Below are positions 54,571-63,651 of a stretch of 64,000 bases of DNA, one piece after another. Each line of letters begins with the position of its first letter. Position 1 is the stretch's first letter. This DNA is from Burkholderiales bacterium JOSHI_001 (GTDB taxonomy: Bacteria > Pseudomonadota > Gammaproteobacteria > Burkholderiales > Burkholderiaceae_C), in NCBI GenBank assembly GCA_000244995.1, contig CM001438.1:3062090-3126089 (forward strand). Direction: 5' to 3'. Below the pieces are notes generated by a model. It did no database searches and was not told the origin of the DNA. It saw only the letters and a list, made by a program, of their open reading frames with translations. Position numbers and translations under genes: made by a program.

Positions 54571-55520
54571 CGGGTGGACTCCGCAGCGCCACCCTGGGCC
54601 GCGCTGATGCCAAAGGCCTGGTTCAAGGCCTCGGCCGAGTCGGTGCCCAGGCGCTTGGCCAAGGCCGGCGCGTGCAGCTCGTGGCCCTGCGGCAGGAAGA
54701 ACATCAGGTGATTGGGCTTGGCCGGCATCACCGTCTTCTTGCCCGCACGCTCCACGGTCTGCGCCTTGACGGCCGCGATGTTGTATTCGGAAAACTTGAT
54801 GGTGTCGGCCTGGTTGCCGCCCAGCAGCACCACGGTGTTGTCGCCTGGCTTTGCATGGACAAAGCCCACGTGCTTGCCCTGGCCGCCCGGGTTGGTGACC
54901 ATGGCCACGGCGCCAAAGACCGGGCCGTCCAGCTGCACAAACAAGGGGTTGCGCACCACGGGGGGGGCCTGCTTCTCCCCTTTCTTGACCTTGTCCTTGC
55001 GCACTTCAAAGAAGGCATGGGCACGGCCCTTGGCCGCCACGTGGTCGGCGAAGGACTCGTTGTCGATGTCGATGCCCGCCTGCAACAAGCACCAGTTGAC
55101 GAATGCCGCGCACCAGGCGTGTTCGGTGCCTTCCATCGAGGTCTGGCCGGTGCCCACTTCCTTGTGAAAGTTGGTCACCTTCTGGATCTGCCCTTCCTTG
55201 GCACCCTTGTGCTGGCGTGCCTGGTCTTCGGCGAACTTCATCCAGGGCGCCAGGTCCTGGTCGTTGGCCGCCACACCGGTGGGCAGGGCCAGCACGGTGC
55301 CGTCGTCCAGGCGAACGGCGGTTGCGCCGGCCGCCGCCGCGCCCAGCCGCGCCAGCGTGGGGTCGGCGCCGTCCGCGCGGCCCAGCACCCCCGGCGTGTC
55401 GCCCAACAGCGAGCACAGGTTCGGATCGGCCTGGTCGTTGATGCCCAGGGTGCCGGGCGTGCGGCTGCCGGCCCAGAAACCATCGCTGCCCAGAACACCG
55501 GGCCGACGGGAACACGACAT
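54567..55520 (-). CDS. NlpC/P60- or CHAP-like amidase (TIGR02594-like) with N-terminal PGxLG repeats
   Basis: A 317-residue protein without a signal peptide. The N-terminus carries a short repeat: PGVLGSD (7-13), PGTLGIN (22-28) and PGVLGRAD (43-50), the last two followed by ADP. A papain-like cell-wall hydrolase domain follows, with candidate nucleophile C137 in HAWCAAFVNWC and histidine H217 in KHVGFVHA. A GGNQ segment near 234-237 may supply the third residue. Such domains cut peptidoglycan peptides. Lacking a Sec signal, it would need another route, for example a type VI effector pathway; no T6SS gene is in the window. The ATG at 55520 has AGGA eight bases upstream. Confidence 0.72.
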   Translation of the reverse strand: MSCSRRPGVLGSDGFWAGSRTPGTLGINDQADPNLCSLLGDTPGVLGRADGADPTLARLGAAAAGATAVRLDDGTVLALPTGVAANDQDLAPWMKFAEDQARQHKGAKEGQIQKVTNFHKEVGTGQTSMEGTEHAWCAAFVNWCLLQAGIDIDNESFADHVAAKGRAHAFFEVRKDKVKKGEKQAPPVVRNPLFVQLDGPVFGAVAMVTNPGGQGKHVGFVHAKPGDNTVVLLGGNQADTIKFSEYNIAAVKAQTVERAGKKTVMPAKPNHLMFFLPQGHELHAPALAKRLGTDSAEALNQAFGISAAQGGAAESTR

Positions 55521-55721
55521 GTTTGAATCCTGTTGGGTGGATGGGGCCGCAGGCATCTTCTGCCCGAGGCCGTTGCGGTGCAAGCGGAGCACCAACAATG
55601 GCATGCTTCGCGTGGCGCATGATGCGGTGCCCGCGCTGACAAGCGTCATTTTGACAAATGTCATGCCCAAAGAGGCGCGCATGCGTCACGCTGCGCGGCG
55701 CGAGAGACCAGGAGACAGAAG

Positions 55722-57155
55722 ATGACGATTTCCAGACGCGACATCCTGAAGGCCGCCGGCGCCGGTTTGGCGCCATTGACCCTGTCCGCCCTGCCCTCGC
55801 TGCAGGCCTGGGCCGCCACTGGCAACCCGCTGCAGTTGCGTGCCGGCCCCGTGCGCCAGTCGCTGCGGCCTGGCGCCGCCACGTCGCTGTGGGGTTTCAA
55901 CGGCAGCGTGCCCGGCCCGGTGCTGCGCATGAAAAAGGGCGACACCGCCCGCATCCTGGTGAGCAACGCGCTGCCCAACGACCAGGGCACCACCGTGCAC
56001 TGGCACGGCATGCGCGTGCCCAATGCGATGGACGGGGTGCCGCAGGTGACGCAGGACCCCATTCCCACCGGCGCCAGCTTCGCCTATGAATTCCCGCTCG
56101 TGGATTCAGGCACCTTCTGGTACCACCCGCACCAGCACAGCTTCGAGCAGGTGGCGCGCGGGCTGTACGGCGCCTTCATCGTGGACGAAGACCAGCCCAT
56201 CACGGTGGACCGCGAAGAGGTCTGGGTGCTGGGCGACTTCAAGTTGCAGCCCAATGGGCAGCAGGTGAACGACTTCGGCGGTGCGCCCACGCTGGGCGGC
56301 GGTGGTCGGCTGGGCAATGTGGTCACGCTCAACGGCAAGCAGGTGGGCGCCAAGCAGGGGCTGGAACTGCGCGGCGGCGAACGCCTGCGCCTGCGCCTGC
56401 TGAACACCGCGACCGCGCGCATCCTGAAGCTGGACTTCGGCGGCCTGCAGCCCATGGCGGTGGCCTTCGATGGCCAGGCCGTCACGCCGCACCCTCTGCC
56501 CGCGGGCTACCTGCTGGGCCCGGGCATGCGGCTGGACCTGGTGATCGACGCACCCGACGCGCCGGGCCAGCAGTTCGCGGTGTCCGACACGCGGGACTTG
56601 GGGCTGCGCCTGGCCACCATCGCCATCAGCCGCAAGGCCGCGCTGCGCAACAAGGCCCTGGCCGACGCCATCGCCTTGCGGCCCAATGAACTGGCCGAGC
56701 CGGACCTGAACAAGGCCAGCCAGCACTTCATCGTGTTCGAAGGCGGCGTGCTGGGCAAGCCGGCCATCGGCCTGGTGGATGGCAAGCCCTCGCCGGTGGC
56801 CGACATCATGAAGAAGCACAACCTGTACTGGACCATGAACTACCAGGCCGAGCACGAGCATTCGCTGATGCACACGCCCTTGTTCAACTTCAGGCGCGGC
56901 GAGAGCGTGGTGCTGAAGATGGTGAACGAAACCGAGTTCGAGCACCCCATGCACCTGCACGGCCACTTCTTCCGCGTGCTGAAGATCAACGACAGGGCCA
57001 CCCCCCACCGCGAATGGCGCGACACCGTGATGGTGTCGCCCAAGGGCAGCGTGGACGTGGCCTTCGTGGCCGACAACCTGGGCGAGTGGATGTTCCACTG
57101 CCACATCCTTGAGCATGCCGCGGGCGGCATGATGGGCACGGTGGTGGTGGAGTGA
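55722..57155 (+). CDS. Tat-exported multicopper oxidase
   Basis: A 477-residue three-domain multicopper oxidase. The N-terminal SRRDILKAAGAG is a Tat signal of the SRRxFLK type. Copper ligands are intact: HWHG (H93, H95), YHPHQH (H135, H137), HPMHLHGHFF near 407 and HCHILEHAAGGMM near 457, the last with the type 1 Cys, His and axial Met. It should oxidise phenolic substrates or metal ions such as Cu(I) in the periplasm. The 200-base gap to the divergent amidase gene shows no obvious CueR-type site, and no copper exporter is adjacent. Confidence 0.92.
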   Translation: MTISRRDILKAAGAGLAPLTLSALPSLQAWAATGNPLQLRAGPVRQSLRPGAATSLWGFNGSVPGPVLRMKKGDTARILVSNALPNDQGTTVHWHGMRVPNAMDGVPQVTQDPIPTGASFAYEFPLVDSGTFWYHPHQHSFEQVARGLYGAFIVDEDQPITVDREEVWVLGDFKLQPNGQQVNDFGGAPTLGGGGRLGNVVTLNGKQVGAKQGLELRGGERLRLRLLNTATARILKLDFGGLQPMAVAFDGQAVTPHPLPAGYLLGPGMRLDLVIDAPDAPGQQFAVSDTRDLGLRLATIAISRKAALRNKALADAIALRPNELAEPDLNKASQHFIVFEGGVLGKPAIGLVDGKPSPVADIMKKHNLYWTMNYQAEHEHSLMHTPLFNFRRGESVVLKMVNETEFEHPMHLHGHFFRVLKINDRATPHREWRDTVMVSPKGSVDVAFVADNLGEWMFHCHILEHAAGGMMGTVVVE

Positions 57156-57178
57156 ACTGAGCGGCAGGGCGCCGTGAA

Positions 57179-57727
57179 TCAGCCCGCCTCCTGCCCCATG
57201 GCCACCCGCGCCGCGAACTCGCGGTCCAGCAGGCTCATCACCACCAGCGAGTCGTAGCCGTCGGCACCGTCGATCTGCACGCGCACGCTTTCGCGCAGGC
57301 GCCCTTCTTCGACGAAGCCTTCGCTGGCGTACAGGGCCAGCGCCCGGTTGTTCAGCAGCTTCACGTCCAGCCAGAAGCGGTGCGCATGCAGGTCGCGAAA
57401 GGCCATCTGCTTGAGCAGGCGCACACAGGCCCGGCCCAGGCCCTGGCCCTGGCCGGTGGTGTTCAACACGATGCGCTTCAACTCCACGCTGCCGTGCGGG
57501 TTGCGGCAGCCCTGCAGGATGACGAAGCCCACGCGGTCGTAGTGCTCGCCCGACTCGATGATGAAGTGGCGAAAGTCAGGGAAGCGCACCGCCCCTTCAT
57601 GCTGGGTGCGTTCCCAGGGCGTGATGAAGGGCAGGTTGCGGGCGTCGGTTTCCACCGTGGTGACGAAGTCCAGGTCCGACAGCATGGTGGGCCGCAGGCG
57701 CAGCCGGGGGGAATCGTCGTCGTGCAT
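57179..57727 (-). CDS. GNAT-family N-acetyltransferase
   Basis: A 182-residue acetyltransferase of the RimJ/RimL-like GNAT group. The acetyl-CoA-binding segment reads KRIVLNTTGQGQGLGRACVRL (about 100-119). The N-terminal LRLRPTMLSDLDFVTTVE and C-terminal ALYASEGFVEEGRLRESVRV are normal. It transfers an acetyl group to an amine of a protein or small molecule; substrate unknown. The ATG at 57727 lacks a good ribosome site; a GTG nine codons upstream is possible. It converges on the multicopper oxidase gene with a 23-base gap. Confidence 0.85.
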   Translation of the reverse strand: MHDDDSPRLRLRPTMLSDLDFVTTVETDARNLPFITPWERTQHEGAVRFPDFRHFIIESGEHYDRVGFVILQGCRNPHGSVELKRIVLNTTGQGQGLGRACVRLLKQMAFRDLHAHRFWLDVKLLNNRALALYASEGFVEEGRLRESVRVQIDGADGYDSLVVMSLLDREFAARVAMGQEAG

Positions 57728-57818
57728 CGGGGCTGGCAGTGAGGTTCGGCCCACTGTACACAGCGCCTTGCCCCCACCACCCCCGTGGCGACCCGTGGTC
57801 GCCCGCGCGCTCGGGCCG

Positions 57819-58529
57819 TCAGCGCCCCGCCAGCGCGGCGGCCGGCGCCACGGCCAGGCCGGGCTGGTTCAGGCGGGAGTCCAGCGAACGCAATTGCGCA
57901 ATGCGCCGCCGCGTGCCCGGGTGGGTGGCGCTGTCGAAGTTCACGCCCTGGCGGGTGAGCATGGACCAGGCGCTGTCCAGCCCGAAACCCAGCGCACGCA
58001 GCTGGGTGAAGCCGTAGGCATCGGCCTCGAACTCCTGCTGGTGCGACAGCGCATGCGCGCTTTCGGCCAGTTCGCGCGCCACCGGGTCGGTGGTCTCGGG
58101 CTTCACCGCGCCGGGAATGAAGCGCAGGTACAGCGCGCCCAGGGCCTGGGCATGGCCCAGTGCCAGGTGCCCGAGTTCGTGCGCCAGCAGCATCAGGCGT
58201 TCTCCCTCGGGCAGTTCGCCCACGGCTTCGCTGGCCACCACGGCGCGTTCGCCCAGCATGGCCTCGGCAAACAGCTCACCCTGCAGGATGTCCAAGCGCA
58301 CGTCCTGGGCCGCGGGCAACAGGCGCTGCAGGCGCTCGAAGCTGGTGCGCAGGCGCTGGCTGGCAGGGCTTTGGGGGTCGGCCACCGCGCACTGCTGCAG
58401 GCGCATCTGCTGTGAATGCACCAGCACCTGCACGATGCCCTGTTCCTGTGCCAAGGCACAGGCTTGCCAGCACAGACCCGCCAGCATGAACACCAGCATG
58501 TGACGCATGACCTGGGAATGCACAAACAT
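57819..58529 (-). CDS. Exported M48-family zinc metalloprotease
   Basis: A 236-residue protein with a signal peptide (HMLVFMLAGLCWQACALA) and the M48 active site HELGH (H117, E118, H121) within LMLLAHELGHLALGHAQAL; the third zinc ligand E168 lies in QEFEADAYGF. The C-terminal THPGTRRRIAQL is the usual M48 'HP' segment. Smaller than BepA/LoiP-type proteases and without TPR repeats. GGGAGG sits six bases before the ATG at 58529, so the longer open frame upstream is not used. A role in periplasmic quality control is likely. Confidence 0.88.
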   Translation of the reverse strand: MFVHSQVMRHMLVFMLAGLCWQACALAQEQGIVQVLVHSQQMRLQQCAVADPQSPASQRLRTSFERLQRLLPAAQDVRLDILQGELFAEAMLGERAVVASEAVGELPEGERLMLLAHELGHLALGHAQALGALYLRFIPGAVKPETTDPVARELAESAHALSHQQEFEADAYGFTQLRALGFGLDSAWSMLTRQGVNFDSATHPGTRRRIAQLRSLDSRLNQPGLAVAPAAALAGR

Positions 58530-58688
58530 GCCAACCTCCCTCGGGGCAATGAGGACCTGCGTCGACCTCAACGCAAGCTCCATGCCTGTAGGGAAGTATT
58601 CCGGCTTGTGACCCGGCGCGCTCAACGCATCTGTGGGGGAAAACTCATGCATTCGAGGGATGAACGGTGCCATCGCGCACCGCGGCCC

Positions 58689-59816
58689 TCAATCCCCGCC
58701 AAGCCGCAGTTTGGACGGCTGCCGGCGTTCCACCTGGAACCGCAACACCGCCGCCGCGCGGTACGCACCATGGGCGAACTTGCCGTAGGGCAGCGTGAGG
58801 AACAGCGCCATCACAAAACCCAGGTGCAGGGCCAGCAGCAGGCCCATGGCCCCGGTGCTGCGCAGGGCCAGCAGCGCCAGGCCGGTGGCCCCGGTGCCGA
58901 ACAGCAGGCTGATGAAGGCGCGGTCCATCGGCGCCTGGGCCGCGTCGGCGTGCTGGGCATGGCGGCGCCGGTGCAGGACGTACTGGCCCAGCGGGCCCAC
59001 CAGCAGCCCCAGCCCGCCGGCGGTGCCCAGCAGCACGGGCAGGCTGGTCAGCGCATAGGGCGCATGCCAGCCGAATGCGTAGTGGTAAAGCGTGGCCAGG
59101 GTGGTGGACGCGAAGCACAGCATGAAACCCCAGAACGTGGCGTGGTGGAAGCGCCGGCGCCAGGGGGTCCAGGCATCGTCCTCGTTGTTGCAGCCCTGCC
59201 CGTGGCCGCCGTCCAGGTATTTCAGGCGCAAGACATCGTGGGCGGCTTCTGCCGCGGCAGCACGACCCACGGCAACGGCTTCCGGACCGCCGCGCCAGAA
59301 GCGCCGCACCCCCATGCCCAGGGCCAGCAGCGCAAACAGGAACACCGGCGCGAACACGGCCACCATCATGTTGTGGGGGAACACGGCGTAGAAGTTGCCG
59401 GCCAGGGGCTCGTGCCACAGGCTGCCGGTGCGTGCCAGGCCCATCACCAAGGCGGCCGCCAGGCTGAAGGCCAGCGCCAGGGCCACGGTCAGGCCATTGC
59501 GTTCGTACAGGCGGGCGAAGCCGGCCGGCCAGGCATGGTCGCGGTAGGTGCGCGCGCGCACCTTCGCCAGGGCCTGCGGCACATTCACCGCAAATTCATG
59601 CGGCGGCGCGTACTGGCAGGCGTGCAGGCAGGCACCGCAGTGGTGGCACAGGTTGGCCAGGTAGTGCACATCGGTCGGTGGGAATTCCAGCCGCCGCGTC
59701 ATGGCCGGGAACACGGCGCAGAAACCTTCGCAGTAGCGGCAGGCATTGCAGATCTGCAGCACGCGCGCCGCTTCGGCTTCGGCCACCAGTTGTTCAAGCC
59801 GCTGCACGCGTCGCAT
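58689..59816 (-). CDS. tcuB: Tricarballylate utilisation protein B (iron-sulfur/haem membrane subunit)
   Basis: A 375-residue membrane protein. The N-terminus has two Cys-rich clusters, [11 protein letters not shown] and [11 protein letters not shown], each suitable for a 4Fe-4S centre, followed by six hydrophobic helices with His residues likely to bind haem ([17 protein letters not shown]). In Salmonella, TcuB passes electrons from the reduced flavin of TcuA to the quinone pool. It overlaps tcuA by 23 bases. The ATG at 59816 is used; the frame is open upstream in a poly-Arg run that is a shadow of tcuA. Confidence 0.9.
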   Translation of the reverse strand: MRRVQRLEQLVAEAEAARVLQICNACRYCEGFCAVFPAMTRRLEFPPTDVHYLANLCHHCGACLHACQYAPPHEFAVNVPQALAKVRARTYRDHAWPAGFARLYERNGLTVALALAFSLAAALVMGLARTGSLWHEPLAGNFYAVFPHNMMVAVFAPVFLFALLALGMGVRRFWRGGPEAVAVGRAAAAEAAHDVLRLKYLDGGHGQGCNNEDDAWTPWRRRFHHATFWGFMLCFASTTLATLYHYAFGWHAPYALTSLPVLLGTAGGLGLLVGPLGQYVLHRRRHAQHADAAQAPMDRAFISLLFGTGATGLALLALRSTGAMGLLLALHLGFVMALFLTLPYGKFAHGAYRAAAVLRFQVERRQPSKLRLGGD

Positions 59817-61206
59817 CCTTCGCCGCAGCCGCCTGCGCCGCCGACGCACCCGCGATGCGCCCGAACACCGTGCCGATGCTCATGCCCACGCCGGCGGTGT
59901 AGCCCTGACCCAGCACGTTGCCGGCCATCACCTCGCCCGCAGCGAACAGGTTGGCACAGGGCGTGCCGTCGAAATGGACCGCCGCCTGCGCATTGACCTT
60001 CAGCCCCAGGTAGGTGAAGGTCACCCCCGGGCGCAGCGTGTAGCCGAAGAAAGGCGGCGTGTCGATCGGCCGGGCCCAGTGGGACTTGGGCGGAGCCAGG
60101 CCTTCGGTGTGGCAGTCGTCCAGCACCGCATGGTCGAAGCTGCCGGTGCGGCAGGCTGCATTGAAATCCGCCACCGTGGCCAAAAACGGGGCCTCGGGCA
60201 GGCCCAGCATCCCTGCCAACTCGGCCAGGCTGTTGGCCCGGTGTCCGGCAAACACCGGCGGCATGAAGCGCCCCACCGACTTGGCGTCGATGACGCAATG
60301 CGCCAGCTGCCCTGGCTGCAGCGCGGTGAGCCGGCCCCAGATGGCATAGCGCTTGGGCCAGAAGTCCTCGCCCTCGTCGTAGAAGCGCTGGCCGTCGCGG
60401 TTGACCATGATGCCCAGCGACACGCAGTCCACCCGGGTGCAGATGCCGCCGTCATACAGCGGCGCGCGCGCGTCGATGGCCACCATGTGGGCCTGGGTGG
60501 CGTCGCCCACCGCGTCGGCGCCCTGCCCCAGCAGGTCCTTCAGCAGCACGCCCTGGTTGAACCGCGTGCCGCGGATCAGGAAGGCGTCGGCCGGCCATTC
60601 GCCGCGCTCGTTGCAGCCCCAGGCTTCGCGCAGCCAGTCGCGGTTGCTCTCGAAACCGCCGCTGGCCAGCACGCAGGCGCGCGCGGCGATGCGCTCGCCG
60701 CTTTCCAGGTGGGCCGCGACGAAACGCTCGCCGTCCAGTTCCAAGCGCGCCACCGGCGCGCCGTAGCGCACCTGCACCCCCAGCCCCTGGGCGCTGCGGT
60801 AGTAGGCGTTGACCAGGGCCTTGCCGCCGCCCATGAAAAAGGCGTTGGTGCGCGACAGGTGCAGCGTGCCCGACAGCGACGGCTGGAAGTGAACGCCATG
60901 CTGGCGCATCCAGGGCCGCACCGTGGCCGACGCGCGGATGACCCGTCGCGCCAGCGCCTCGTTCGTGCGGCCGCCGGTCACCTTCAGCAGGTCCTGCCAG
61001 AACTCCTCTTCGGGGTAGGCCTCGGTCAGCACGTCCTGCGGCGCGTCGTGCATGCAGCGCAGGTTGCGGGTGTGGATGGAGTTGCCGCCGCGCCATTCAC
61101 GCGGGGCGGCTTCCAGCAATGCCACCGACGCGCCGGCCTCACGCGCGGTGAGCGCGGCACACAGCGCGGCGTTGCCGCCGCCGATGACCAGGACATCGAC
61201 CATCAT
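59794..61206 (-). CDS. tcuA: FAD-dependent tricarballylate dehydrogenase
   Basis: A 470-residue flavoprotein of the fumarate-reductase/TcuA family: [19 protein letters not shown] for FAD binding, [14 protein letters not shown], and the C-terminal [18 protein letters not shown]. In Salmonella TcuA oxidises tricarballylate to cis-aconitate. The active-site Arg and His residues of the family are likely present ([14 protein letters not shown] segments) but were not matched one by one. Two adjacent ATGs (61206, 61203) are equally likely starts. It lies 16 bases after the receptor gene and overlaps tcuB. Confidence 0.9.
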   Translation of the reverse strand: MMVDVLVIGGGNAALCAALTAREAGASVALLEAAPREWRGGNSIHTRNLRCMHDAPQDVLTEAYPEEEFWQDLLKVTGGRTNEALARRVIRASATVRPWMRQHGVHFQPSLSGTLHLSRTNAFFMGGGKALVNAYYRSAQGLGVQVRYGAPVARLELDGERFVAAHLESGERIAARACVLASGGFESNRDWLREAWGCNERGEWPADAFLIRGTRFNQGVLLKDLLGQGADAVGDATQAHMVAIDARAPLYDGGICTRVDCVSLGIMVNRDGQRFYDEGEDFWPKRYAIWGRLTALQPGQLAHCVIDAKSVGRFMPPVFAGHRANSLAELAGMLGLPEAPFLATVADFNAACRTGSFDHAVLDDCHTEGLAPPKSHWARPIDTPPFFGYTLRPGVTFTYLGLKVNAQAAVHFDGTPCANLFAAGEVMAGNVLGQGYTAGVGMSIGTVFGRIAGASAAQAAAAKDATRAAA

Positions 61207-61222
61207 GCAGCGTCCGAAACCA

Positions 61223-62194
61223 TCAATCCGGCTTGATGGCCGCGCGCTGGATGATCACCTTCCACACCTTCTGCTGCTGGGCGATGAAGGCGGCAAACTC
61301 CTCCGGCGGCCCACCGCCGCCGAAGGCGCTGTCGTTGGTGAATCGTTCGGTGACCGAGTTGCTCTTCAGGGCCTTGAGCGATTCTTCCTGCAGGCGTTTG
61401 ACGATGTCGCGCGGCGTGCCCGCGGGCGCCAGGATGCCGTACCACTGCGAGGTTTCGAAATCCTTGAAGCCGTGCTCGGCCACGGTGGCCACGTCCGGCA
61501 GCGCCGGCAGGCGCTTGGCCGTGCCCACCGCGATGGCGCGCAGCCTGCCGCTCTTGATGTGCGGCATCAGCGCCGGCAGACCGGCGCTGGTGGCCTGGGT
61601 GCGGCCGGCCAGCAGGTCGGTCAGCATGGGACCGGTGCCGCGGTAGGGAATGTGGGTCATGAACAGGCCCGTCACCATCTTCAGGTACTCCATCGCCAGG
61701 TGGCCGGCGCTGGCGTTGCCGGCGGTGCCGTAATCCAGCTTGCCCGGGTTCTTCTTGGCGTAGGCGATGAACTCGGGCAGGTTGCGCGCCGGCACGTCGG
61801 GGTGGATGGCGAACAGGTTGGGCACGCGCGCCAGCATGGTGACCGGCACGAAGTCCTTGTTCACGTCGTAGGCCAGGTTGTTGAAGATGTAGGGGTGCAC
61901 CGCCAGCGAGCCCACGTGGCCCAGGATCAGGGTGTGGCCGTCCGGCGTCGCTTTGGCCACTTCGGTCATGGCCGGCACGCCAGCGCCGCCGCCCTTGTTG
62001 TCCACGAAGACGGTCTGGCCCAGTTGCTTCGTCAGTTCCGCGGCCACGGTGCGGGCCACGATCTCCGAGGTGCCACCCGGTGCGAAGGGCACGACGAAGC
62101 GGATGCTCTGCCTGGGCCAGGAGGCTTGGGCGCGGGCCCAGGCGGGCAGCAGCAGGACAAGGCTGGCCAGGCAGGTGCGGCGGTTCAGGCTCAT
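61223..62194 (-). CDS. Bug/TctC-type periplasmic tricarboxylate-binding receptor
   Basis: A 323-residue exported binding protein of the Bug family, which feeds tripartite tricarboxylate transporters. The signal peptide ends near ARAQA. The family landmarks are IRFVVPFAPGGTSEIVAR, GHTLILGHVGS, DYGTAGNASAGHLAMEYLK, IPYRGTGPMLTDLLAGR and DFETSQWYGILAPAGTP. The membrane components TctA and TctB are not in the window; Bug receptors are often scattered. The context with tcuAB suggests tricarballylate, aconitate or a similar acid as ligand. Leader GGAGACAAACC is identical to that of acs. Confidence 0.9.
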   Translation of the reverse strand: MSLNRRTCLASLVLLLPAWARAQASWPRQSIRFVVPFAPGGTSEIVARTVAAELTKQLGQTVFVDNKGGGAGVPAMTEVAKATPDGHTLILGHVGSLAVHPYIFNNLAYDVNKDFVPVTMLARVPNLFAIHPDVPARNLPEFIAYAKKNPGKLDYGTAGNASAGHLAMEYLKMVTGLFMTHIPYRGTGPMLTDLLAGRTQATSAGLPALMPHIKSGRLRAIAVGTAKRLPALPDVATVAEHGFKDFETSQWYGILAPAGTPRDIVKRLQEESLKALKSNSVTERFTNDSAFGGGGPPEEFAAFIAQQQKVWKVIIQRAAIKPD

Positions 62195-62259
62195 GGTTTG
62201 TCTCCCGGGAGGGTGGGTGGCGCCGGCCGTGCTTTGCGGCCGGTGTTCAGGCCTCCACT

Positions 62260-63618
62260 CTAAGCGCCCGCAGCCTTCATCTGGGCCAGCACCCGGTCCA
62301 CCATCACCCCGCTCTGGCCCAGGTAGTGGGCCGGGTCCAGCATGCGTTCCAAGGCGGCACGGTCCACATGGCGGCTGATTTCCGGGTGCGCCGCCAGCAG
62401 GTCCAGCAGCGGCACCTTGGTGGCCAGCGACTCGCGGCACAGGTCGTACACCAGGTCGTGGGCGTACTCGCGGCCGATGTGTTGGCCCAGGCCCATCATC
62501 ACGGCCTCGCTCATCACCAGGCCGCCGGTCAGGTCGATGTTGCGGCGCATGGCCTCGGCATCCACCTGCAGGCCTTCCAGCACGGTGCGGGTCTGCTTCA
62601 GGGCGCCCGCCAGCAGGCAGAAGGCCTCGGGCAGCACGATCCATTCGATCTGCCAGGGCCCGGTGCTGCGTTCGTGGTCGGCCACCATGGCGTCCATCAG
62701 CGCGGCGGCGTGCTGGCGGATGACCGAGATGGCGCCATGCACGTAGGCGCTGGAGATGGGGTTGCGCTTCTGCGGCATGGTGCTGCTGCTGCCGCGGCCA
62801 TGGTGGTAGGGCTCGTAGACCTCGCCCACCTCGGTCTGCATCATCAGCTTCACGTCCATGCTGACCTTGCCCAAGGTGCCGCCGATCAGGCCCAGCACCG
62901 CCCCCACTTCCGCGATGTTGTCGCGGATGGTGTGCCAGGCGATCACCGGCTGCGCCAGGCCCAGTTCGGCGCACAGCCCCGCCTGGGTGTCCATGGCCCC
63001 GGTTTCCAGCGACGCCAAGGTGCCCGCCGCGCCGGCGAATTCACCCACCAGCACGCGGTCACGCAACTGGGCGATGCGCTCGCGGTGGCGCAGCACCGCG
63101 GCCAGGATGCCGGCCATCTTGTAGCCGAAGGTCACCGGAATGGCCTGCTGCAGGTTGCTGCGGCCGATCACCGGTGTCAGGCGGTGTTCCTGCGCCAGCT
63201 TCGCCAGCGCGTTGGCGATGGCGGCCAGTTCGTCATCCACCAGTTGCAGCGCCTGTCGGATCTGCAGCACGGTGGCGGTGTCGGTGATGTCCTGGGTGGT
63301 GGCGCCCCAGTGCACGTACTCGCCCAACTTGTCGCGGCAAAGCTGATTGATCTGCGTCACCACGCCCAGGATGGGGTAGCCGATGCGTTCGGTCTGCTGG
63401 CGCAGGCGCGCCATGTCGATCTGGTCCAGGTGGCAGTGGCTGACGATTTCATCGGCCGCTTCCTGTGGGATCAGGCCCAGCCGCGCCTGCACGATGGCCA
63501 GGGCGCGTTCGATGGCGATGTACTGCGCAGTGCGGTTCTCGTCGGACCACACCTGGCGCATGGCCTCGGTGGTGAAGATGCCCTGGAAGATGCTCGAATC
63601 GATGATGCTGGCGGCCAT
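62260..63618 (-). CDS. Fumarase/adenylosuccinate-lyase superfamily enzyme (PcaB-like)
   Basis: A 452-residue lyase with the superfamily signature GRGSSSTMPQKRNP and the YVHWGATTQDITDTA segment (catalytic His/Thr region). It is closest in layout to 3-carboxy-cis,cis-muconate cycloisomerase and adenylosuccinate lyase-like catabolic lyases. In this operon, with tcuAB and a CoA-transferase, it is more likely to act on a tricarboxylic or substituted succinic acid than on a purine. Substrate is inference. It lies 33 bases after the CoA-transferase gene and 65 before the receptor gene. Confidence 0.82.
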   Translation of the reverse strand: MAASIIDSSIFQGIFTTEAMRQVWSDENRTAQYIAIERALAIVQARLGLIPQEAADEIVSHCHLDQIDMARLRQQTERIGYPILGVVTQINQLCRDKLGEYVHWGATTQDITDTATVLQIRQALQLVDDELAAIANALAKLAQEHRLTPVIGRSNLQQAIPVTFGYKMAGILAAVLRHRERIAQLRDRVLVGEFAGAAGTLASLETGAMDTQAGLCAELGLAQPVIAWHTIRDNIAEVGAVLGLIGGTLGKVSMDVKLMMQTEVGEVYEPYHHGRGSSSTMPQKRNPISSAYVHGAISVIRQHAAALMDAMVADHERSTGPWQIEWIVLPEAFCLLAGALKQTRTVLEGLQVDAEAMRRNIDLTGGLVMSEAVMMGLGQHIGREYAHDLVYDLCRESLATKVPLLDLLAAHPEISRHVDRAALERMLDPAHYLGQSGVMVDRVLAQMKAAGA

Positions 63619-63651
63619 GGTGATCGTGCGTTGGGGTGAAGGGGTGATGCG

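Noticed and set aside
54080-54613. Alternative 177-codon minus-strand frame over the small exported protein
   Set aside because: It is Arg/Pro-rich without a signal peptide; the 160-codon frame has a clean signal peptide and an ATGA overlap with the upstream gene.
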